Shown: one piece after another, positions 1 through 4,033 of the stretch
Layout: every line of letters begins with the position of its first letter
Numbering within the stretch: the stretch's first letter is position 1
NCBI GenBank assembly: GCA_016200365.1
Contig: JACQEW010000181.1
Coordinates: 1 to 5,005 of the forward strand
Origin: Nitrospinota bacterium
GTDB taxonomy: Bacteria; Nitrospinota; Nitrospinia; UBA9942
Reading direction: 5' to 3'
DNA: 5,005 bases
The notes under the pieces: model-generated
Told to the model about the DNA's origin: nothing
What the model saw: only the letters and a program-made list of their open reading frames with translations
The model's database searches: none
Program-made: the position numbers and the translations under genes

Positions 1-28
1 TGTCTAAATCTCTTTCTTTTGTCCTTCC

Positions 29-58
29 CTTTGTGTTCTTTGTGCCTTTGTGGTGAAA
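29..58. repeat. Short-unit CTTTGTG repeat upstream of the STAS gene
   Basis: Three consecutive copies of a TTTGTG core (starting near 30, 39 and 47) are spaced 8-9 bp apart and end in TTTGTGGTGAAA. On the minus strand the element reads ACCACAAAGG followed by CACAAAG units. From memory, this is a dispersed intergenic repeat seen in several environmental lineages, but no search was run. It has the same architecture and the same ACCAC end as the CGTG-type repeat at 3771-3868. It lies just upstream of the ribosome binding site of the STAS gene, so it is leader rather than coding sequence. Confidence 0.6.
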
Positions 59-67
59 GGGTTTATC

Positions 68-74
68 GAGGAGG
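68..74 (+). promoter_or_regulatory. Strong Shine-Dalgarno that fixes the STAS start at 79
   Basis: GAGGAGG lies 4 nt before the ATG at 79. This near-perfect anti-16S match decides the start. A TTG at 19 in the same frame has no such site, and translation from it would read through the CTTTGTG repeat, giving a cysteine-rich leader unlike any STAS protein. Confidence 0.85.
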
Positions 75-78
75 CGTT

Positions 79-432
79 ATGCTTTATAGAGATACGGAAG
101 TTATCGTGATGGAGAGCGGAACGGCATCAATTATACAGATTTCAGGAAGACTCGATTATAAGATTGCCGACATGCTTTTAATAAAAATAGAGCAGATAAG
201 AAATAAGGGGGTTAAAACCATTATATTCGATTTGGAAAATACAACATTTGTATCCAGCCTTGGTTTGGGTATTATTGCCTCAACCCGGCAGAATATTAAG
301 GCTTCGGGGGGCGAGGTCAAGCTGACAGGGGTTAAGGGTATGATTGCAGAAGTGTTCAGGATAACAGGACTCTCAAAGGAATTTGAAATATACAGCAATC
401 TGAATGAGGCTACACGGCTCCTCATGGCTTAA
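79..432 (+). CDS. STAS-domain anti-sigma factor antagonist-like protein
   Basis: This is a 117-residue single-domain cytoplasmic protein of the SpoIIAA/RsbV (STAS) type. Seen in the sequence: an N-terminal strand with QISGRLD (residues 20-26), the strand TIIFDLENTTFVSSLGLGII (47-66) and the C-terminal TGVKGMIAEVFRITGL stretch, all typical of the fold and of the usual ~110-residue length. Family knowledge: these proteins bind an anti-sigma or kinase partner and are switched off by phosphorylation of a serine in a D-S-(S/T)-G-L-G loop. Here the loop reads F-V-S-S-L-G-L-G. Serine 60 aligns with the phosphorylated position, but the preceding aspartate is serine and the following Ser/Thr is leucine, so the switch may be altered. 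The start is set by GAGGAGG at 68-74. The final codons (LLMA and stop) overlap the left arm of a palindromic element. No partner kinase or phosphatase is visible; the 7TMR-DISM receptor at 4034 could carry one beyond the window. Confidence 0.88.
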   Translation: MLYRDTEVIVMESGTASIIQISGRLDYKIADMLLIKIEQIRNKGVKTIIFDLENTTFVSSLGLGIIASTRQNIKASGGEVKLTGVKGMIAEVFRITGLSKEFEIYSNLNEATRLLMA

Positions 433-535
433 TAACACATCCTCACCCCCTGCCTTCGCAGGGGCAAGCTTAATCCTCCCCTCAGGGAGAGGGTGGGTGA
501 GGGGTGGGTGTTATTACCTCCTCCCATGGGGAGCC
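416..535. repeat. Palindromic element, copy 1, overlapping the STAS stop codon
   Basis: This 120-bp MITE-like element has imperfect terminal inverted repeats. The left arm (416-438) begins GGCTCCTCATGG and ends TAATAACAC. The right arm (508-535), read as its reverse complement, begins GGCTCCCCATGG and ends TAATAACAC with a 5-nt insertion between the parts. The left arm contains the last codons and TAA stop of the STAS gene. Between the arms is a second palindrome (about 441-502). A shorter relative lies at 3952-4014, and the rightmost 25 bp (511-535) are identical in both copies. No open reading frame or transposase is present, so any mobility would be non-autonomous. Confidence 0.75.
441..502. 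repeat. Nested CCTCACCCC-type palindrome
   Basis: This C-rich left half and G-rich right half lie inside copy 1 of the larger element; the ends are CCTCACCCC and GGGTGAGG. It contains two clean hairpins: CCCCTGC/GCAGGGG with a 4-nt loop (447-464) and CTCCC/GGGAG with a 4-nt loop (476-489). The second half resembles the palindrome inside the coding sequence at 4459-4513, with a shared CCCCTCAGGG core followed by a GAGG and GGTGRRGGG tail, so the two probably belong to one family. There is no T tract, so I do not call it a terminator. Confidence 0.6.
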
Positions 536-565
536 TAAATATATGTATAGGAATTTCAATGTTTG

Positions 566-640
566 AGATTGCTTCGCTTCGCTCGCAATGACACACAAAG
601 CAGAAGTGTCATTGCGAGGGGCGAAGCCCCGAAGCAATCT
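566..640. repeat. GATTGCTTCG...CGAAGCAATC inverted-repeat element
   Basis: This is a 75-bp palindromic intergenic repeat. The left arm (566-594) runs AGATTGCTTCG through CGCAATGACAC. The right arm (606-640) is GTGTCATTGCGAG followed by a small nested hairpin, GGGGC-GAA-GCCCC (618-630), and CGAAGCAATCT. The tip loop is 595-605. From memory, the TGTCATTGCGAG...GAAGCAATC motif is a recurrent dispersed repeat in unrelated bacteria. It ends only 8 bp before the ATG of the hemerythrin-like gene, and its last base begins the in-frame TAA (640-642), so it abuts or displaces that gene's translation-initiation region. Confidence 0.85.
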
Positions 641-648
641 AATTTATC

Positions 649-915
649 ATGGCTGACGCTATCATAACAGAACTCAAGAATGACCACAGGGTAATAGTAT
701 CTCTCATGGAAGGGGTTGGTGCCTCATTAAAAGAGAATCAGTTCTCTGTTGTAATCAATGATTATAAGAGAATTGAAAGTGTGTTAGTCGCCCATATAAA
801 GAAGGAGGATCAGAGCCTCTACCCTCAGCTCCTCAGCACAGCAAAAGAGAAAAATCTGTTAATTGTCCTTTCTGCCATAGATATGGCAATTATCAGTATG
901 AAGGTTAGGGGGTAA
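649..915 (+). CDS. Truncated hemerythrin-like (HHE) domain protein
   Basis: This 88-residue protein matches the N-terminal half of a hemerythrin/HHE cation-binding domain, a four-helix bundle that binds a di-iron centre for O2, NO or redox sensing. Seen: helix A with N-D-H-R (His13) and helix B with H-I-K-K-E-D followed by L-Y-P (His49, Glu53), matching the H and HxxxE ligands. Helices C and D, which carry the remaining His and acidic ligands, are absent. After residue ~75 the sequence becomes a short unrelated tail ending at 915, only 5 bp before the next gene, so there is no room for the missing half in any frame. I infer a deletion. The start is forced because an in-frame TAA lies at 640-642, but no Shine-Dalgarno is visible ahead of it; a palindromic repeat ends at 640. 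It is probably co-transcribed with the hybrid kinase. It may be a degraded remnant, or a two-helix protein that dimerises. Confidence 0.7.
   Translation: MADAIITELKNDHRVIVSLMEGVGASLKENQFSVVINDYKRIESVLVAHIKKEDQSLYPQLLSTAKEKNLLIVLSAIDMAIISMKVRG
907..912 (+). promoter_or_regulatory. Ribosome binding site of the hybrid kinase, inside the upstream gene
   Basis: AGGGGG lies 8 nt before the ATG at 921 and overlaps the final codons of the hemerythrin-like gene, whose TAA is at 913-915. This arrangement favours translational coupling of the two genes and supports the start at 921. Confidence 0.6.
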
Positions 916-920
916 TAAAA

Positions 921-3683
921 ATGAATGAAAGGATACTTGTAATAGACGACGAAGAGAGCATAAGGTTTACCTTCAAAGGATTCCTTACTGATGAAGGATA
1001 TAGTGTGGATACTGCCGGAGAATATAATGAAGCCCTAACTTTATTATCTGAAAAGGATTTCGACCTGATATTTACTGATATTGCCCTGGAAAATATGACA
1101 GGTATTGACATCCTTCGAGATGTGAGGGAAAAGAACTCCAATTGTCCTGTAATCATGATTACAGGAAGACCTGATATTGAAACTGCTACAGATGCCCTCA
1201 GGCTCGGTGCATTCGACTACCTGTCAAAACCGATTACGCAGGAGACATTATTGCGTATTACAGGGATAGCATTACAGCATAAGACAGCAGTTGACAAAAA
1301 AAAGAGATACTATTCCAGCATAGAAACTGTCATCAAAGAAATGGCGGATTCCAAAAAGAAAGAAGAGCCGCTCAAACAGGAGCGAGAAGACTTGTCCCTG
1401 AATGTCTTAATCGGGGATAAGAATGGGCAATCTTATCCTCCAAAGGAAGAGAAGGTTATCGCCGCTGAAAGTTCCATAGTGCCGGAGATTTCTAAGAAAA
1501 CCGTTATAAAAAAATGGGCTCTGCCCTTAGGCATAGTTTTAGCATCCGCTGTCCTCTCCCTGTTGTTATACACATTTTCCAGCCTCCAGAATGCAATAGA
1601 AAACCAGATGAAAATAGAATTTAATAAGGAGCAGCGCCTTGTTACCGATAGGATTGCATTTCAGCTTGAAGAGACATTCAATCAGGTGAGGAAGAGCGCC
1701 AATTTCTTAAAATCCCCCTTTGCCATGATAAAACTCCTCGAGGCAATGGATTCAGGAGATAAAAGAGAGACAGCCTTCTGGAAGGATGGACTGGAAAAGG
1801 TCTATTTGCCCTTCCTGAATAATTACACCCTCTGCCGTTATATATCATTTGCAGACATTAACGGGAATGAGATTCTCAGGGTTGAAAGGGATTTAAGCGG
1901 ACATCTTAAAGCTGCAGATATATCCAATCTGTCAGGCGACCCCTTATTTATTGAGACAATTAAACTGGACAGCGATTATACCCATGTATACATATTTAAG
2001 GATATGATAAAAATAGGAACTCCTGTTTATCATAAAAATAAGATAATGGGAGCGGTTATTATAGGAATAAAGATGGAGGATATATATTCGATTCTGTCGT
2101 CTGTGAAATATGGAGAGGAGAGTCATACAATGCTATTCACAGATAAAGGAGAACTGTTATTCTGCTCCCATGGACTAAACAGGGAACAACACAAGGGAGA
2201 GATAGAATATGTTTTAAAGAACCCCGCAGGCGGTTATACAGAGATACCAGAGAGTCATGGCGAAAAGGATGTTCTGATGGCAAGCAGCACATTAAAGGTA
2301 GGTGACGAGAGATGGGCAGTGGCGATTGAAGCGACAGTTGGAGAGATTACAAAACGGATAAAGGAATTTGAAAAAGGGAAATATTGGATACTCGGTATGA
2401 TTGCAGCATTAATCATAGGTCTTTCAATCTATTTTCAAAAAGAGCGCTCGGATAAAATAAAATTAGAAATAAGGGAAGATGAGGCGAGAAAGACATTCAA
2501 CCACTTAGAGGCAAGCCATAAAGAAGTGGTATATTCAAAAGAGATAATGGAATACCTCAACACAGAGCTGGGTATTGCAAACAAGAGACTCAAAGAGCTG
2601 GATGCACAGAAGACCGATTTTCTGAACATCGTTACCCACGATTTAAGGACACCCCTGACATCTATTATGGCGTATACGGATATGATTTCTATGTATAAAG
2701 ACAGACCCGAAACAGCTAAAAAGATAGACGGGTTTTTGGATATAATCAAAAGGGAGAGCGTAAGGCTTGAAAATATAATAAACGACTATCTCGACCTGGA
2801 AAAGATAGAATCGGGCAGGGCAGCCTTCAAACAGGAGCCTGTAGATATGAAGCGAGTAATCAGCGAATCTTTACTGACATTTTATGGAGAATTAGAGAAG
2901 AATGGAATCGCATTAAAATCCATTCTGACGGAAGATATACCGCCTGTTACCGGCGACAACGGCAAGATAAGACAGGTTGTGGCGAATCTTCTGAGCAATG
3001 CCATTAAATTTACTCCTAAGGAAGGAAGCATTACCGCATCTCTCGTAAGAAACAATGCCCATGTAGAGGTATCTATAGAAGATACAGGCTGCGGCATACC
3101 TAAGGAATACCATGACAATGTATTCGAGAGATTTGTTCAGGTGGACGGCGATAACAGGAGAATTAAAAAAGGCACAGGTCTCGGTCTTCCGATAGTCAAA
3201 AGGATAGTGGAGCATTACGGCGGGAAGGTATGGGTGGAGAGCGAAATCGGCAAGGGGACAAAGTTTATATTTACACTGCCGGTAATAAATACTCAGGAAA
3301 TAGATGCTGTTATGTCTAAAAATATCATGGTAGTAGATGACAGCGACAGCGAAAGAAAGCTGATTACCTATATTCTGAAAATGAAGGGATTTAATATCGT
3401 ATCGGCAAAAAGCGGGATAGATGCACTGGAAAGATTATCATCTTCAAAGATAGATATTATTATCACAGACTTAAATATGCCGCAGATGGATGGACTGGAG
3501 CTTATAGATTCTTTAAAGAAAGAGGCGGATTACAGGAGTATCCCGGTTATCATGCTGACAGTGATGAATAACGAAAGAGATAAACAGAAGGCAATCGAGA
3601 AGGGTGCATCTTCATACCTTGTTAAACCCGTATCCGCAAATGTTCTTGTAGAAGAGATTGTGAAACTGACAGGAAAATTGTAA
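921..3683 (+). CDS. Membrane hybrid histidine kinase with N- and C-terminal receiver domains
   Basis: This 920-residue inner-membrane sensor kinase has these domains in order. REC (residues ~4-118): acidic pair D9/D10, phospho-acceptor D53, T81, K103-P104. A charged linker (~120-195). TM1 (~199-219). A ~265-residue periplasmic region (~220-487) with double-Cache (dCACHE)-like features (FADINGNEILRVERD; GTPVYHKNKIMGAVIIGI; HTMLFTDKGELLF), a fold that often binds small ligands. TM2 (~488-505). A coiled coil (~506-565). HisKA with H573 in THDLRTPLTSI. HATPase_c: N box N689-N693, G1 D721-TGCGIP, F box F735-ERF, G2 G751-TGLGLPI. C-terminal REC (798-920): D806/D807, D850, T880, K902-P903. All catalytic residues are present, so autophosphorylation and internal relay look possible. 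The cytoplasmic receiver ahead of TM1 is the unusual part, since it could take a signal from another kinase. No DNA-binding output or separate partner regulator lies in the window. It follows the half-hemerythrin gene by 5 bp. The ligand is unknown. Confidence 0.93.
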   Translation: MNERILVIDDEESIRFTFKGFLTDEGYSVDTAGEYNEALTLLSEKDFDLIFTDIALENMTGIDILRDVREKNSNCPVIMITGRPDIETATDALRLGAFDYLSKPITQETLLRITGIALQHKTAVDKKKRYYSSIETVIKEMADSKKKEEPLKQEREDLSLNVLIGDKNGQSYPPKEEKVIAAESSIVPEISKKTVIKKWALPLGIVLASAVLSLLLYTFSSLQNAIENQMKIEFNKEQRLVTDRIAFQLEETFNQVRKSANFLKSPFAMIKLLEAMDSGDKRETAFWKDGLEKVYLPFLNNYTLCRYISFADINGNEILRVERDLSGHLKAADISNLSGDPLFIETIKLDSDYTHVYIFKDMIKIGTPVYHKNKIMGAVIIGIKMEDIYSILSSVKYGEESHTMLFTDKGELLFCSHGLNREQHKGEIEYVLKNPAGGYTEIPESHGEKDVLMASSTLKVGDERWAVAIEATVGEITKRIKEFEKGKYWILGMIAALIIGLSIYFQKERSDKIKLEIREDEARKTFNHLEASHKEVVYSKEIMEYLNTELGIANKRLKELDAQKTDFLNIVTHDLRTPLTSIMAYTDMISMYKDRPETAKKIDGFLDIIKRESVRLENIINDYLDLEKIESGRAAFKQEPVDMKRVISESLLTFYGELEKNGIALKSILTEDIPPVTGDNGKIRQVVANLLSNAIKFTPKEGSITASLVRNNAHVEVSIEDTGCGIPKEYHDNVFERFVQVDGDNRRIKKGTGLGLPIVKRIVEHYGGKVWVESEIGKGTKFIFTLPVINTQEIDAVMSKNIMVVDDSDSERKLITYILKMKGFNIVSAKSGIDALERLSSSKIDIIITDLNMPQMDGLELIDSLKKEADYRSIPVIMLTVMNNERDKQKAIEKGASSYLVKPVSANVLVEEIVKLTGKL

Positions 3684-3712
3684 TTGAATGCCATCTGTGG
3701 CTAATTTAAAGT

Positions 3713-3754
3713 AAAGGAATTTCAAAGTGTCCATTTTCTAAGATTAATCAATTT
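3713..3754. repeat. Direct repeat, left copy, flanking the CGTG inverted repeat
   Basis: This 42-bp sequence runs from AAAGGAATTTCAAAGTGT to TTAATCAATTT and recurs at 3871-3914 in the same orientation with a few substitutions and 1-2 bp indels. The two copies bracket the inverted repeat at 3771-3868. It is AT-rich and has no reading frame. Confidence 0.75.
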
Positions 3755-3770
3755 TAAAAAAGCAATATTA

Positions 3771-3868
3771 ACCACGAAATACACGAAACACACGAAAGGA
3801 TTTTATTTAAGAATCAGGTCAAAAAAATCATTTTATAATTTTTTCGTGTATTTCGTGTGTTTCGTGGT
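3771..3868. repeat. Inverted repeat of 9-bp CACGAAA units
   Basis: The left arm, 3771-3797, is ACCACGAAA followed by TACACGAAA and CACACGAAA. The right arm, 3842-3868, is its near-perfect inverse, TTTCGTGTA-TTTCGTGTG-TTTCGTGGT. The two 27-nt arms pair with only two mismatches, because the middle units are swapped. Each arm is itself three tandem 9-bp units. The 44-nt AT-rich loop (3798-3841) has no gene. The unit design and the ACCAC end match the CTTTGTG element at 29-58. The copies are degenerate, short and lack unique spacers, so this is not a CRISPR array. Confidence 0.88.
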
Positions 3869-3870
3869 AA

Positions 3871-3914
3871 AAAGGAATTTAAAGTGTGTCTATTTTTAAG
3901 ACATTAATCAATTT
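3871..3914. repeat. Direct repeat, right copy, flanking the CGTG inverted repeat
   Basis: This 44-bp right-hand partner of 3713-3754 runs from AAAGGAATTTAAAGTGTG to TTAATCAATTT. It starts 3 bp after the inverted-repeat arm. It is too long and too diverged for an ordinary target-site duplication, so a local duplication, or a composite repeat unit that includes this flank, is more likely. Confidence 0.75.
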
Positions 3915-3951
3915 GTGAAGCTATGTTCTAATTTCAAATGAATAAAACTAC

Positions 3952-4014
3952 GGCTCCTCATGGTTAAATAATACTTCACTCATCGGGTATTATTACCTCC
4001 TCCCATGGGGAGCC
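3952..4014. repeat. Palindromic element, copy 2 (short form)
   Basis: This 63-bp relative of 416-535 is in the same orientation. The left arm (3952-3974) begins GGCTCCTCATGG and ends TAATAC. The right arm (3987-4014) carries the inverse, ending CCCATGGGGAGCC. Bases 3990-4014 are identical to 511-535. It lacks the nested C-rich palindrome and so may be the basic form. The left similarity extends slightly outward, with CTACGGCTCC here against CTACACGGCTCC at the STAS 3' end. It ends 19 bp before the proposed TTG start of the 7TMR-DISM gene. Confidence 0.75.
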
Positions 4015-4033
4015 CGATATTTTTAATAGAGCT

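Larger units (their letters stand above)
3684..4033. other. Gene-free interval made almost wholly of repeats
   Basis: No credible gene lies here on either strand. The interval contains, in order, a 42-44-bp direct repeat bracketing a CGTG-type inverted repeat (3713-3914), about 35 bp of unassigned AT-rich sequence (3915-3950), copy 2 of the GGCTCC palindromic element (3952-4014), and the short leader of the 7TMR-DISM gene. I see no convincing intrinsic terminator after the kinase: GCCA/TGGC at about 3690-3701 is only a 4-bp stem without a T run. I also see no clear promoter, although the next gene presumably starts its own transcript or is read through from upstream. Confidence 0.7.

Noticed and set aside
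19..78. N-terminal extension of the STAS frame to a TTG at 19
   Set aside because: It translates the CTTTGTG repeat into a cysteine-rich leader, has no Shine-Dalgarno, and competes with an ATG at 79 that has GAGGAGG at ideal spacing.
156..425. Minus-strand open frame of 89 codons
   Set aside because: It lies antisense inside the STAS gene, shows no recognisable domain, and is explained by codon bias of the real gene.
447..489. Rho-independent terminator after the STAS gene
   Set aside because: Stable hairpins exist, but no T run follows them, and they are part of a palindromic repeat family.
838..920. Frameshift hiding the second half of the hemerythrin domain
   Set aside because: Only about 80 bp remain before the kinase start, and no frame there can hold the ~80 missing residues, so deletion explains it better than a frameshift.
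905..1156. Minus-strand open frame of 83 codons
   Set aside because: It is antisense to the first receiver domain of the kinase, whose motifs are unambiguous.
2435..3215. Several minus-strand open frames under the kinase core
   Set aside because: They are shadows of the HisKA/HATPase coding sequence, overlap each other, and carry no family motif.
3771..3868. CRISPR-like array suggested by repeated CACGAAA units
   Set aside because: The units are 9 bp with no unique spacers, and the two blocks are inverted relative to each other. No cas genes are visible.
3713..3914. Target-site duplication of an insertion sequence
   Set aside because: The flanking direct repeats are ~43 bp and diverged, there is no transposase, and the interior is only a short inverted repeat.
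3938..3967. Nine-codon open frame beginning ATGAATAAAACT
   Set aside because: It has no ribosome binding site, overlaps the palindromic element, and is too short to support.
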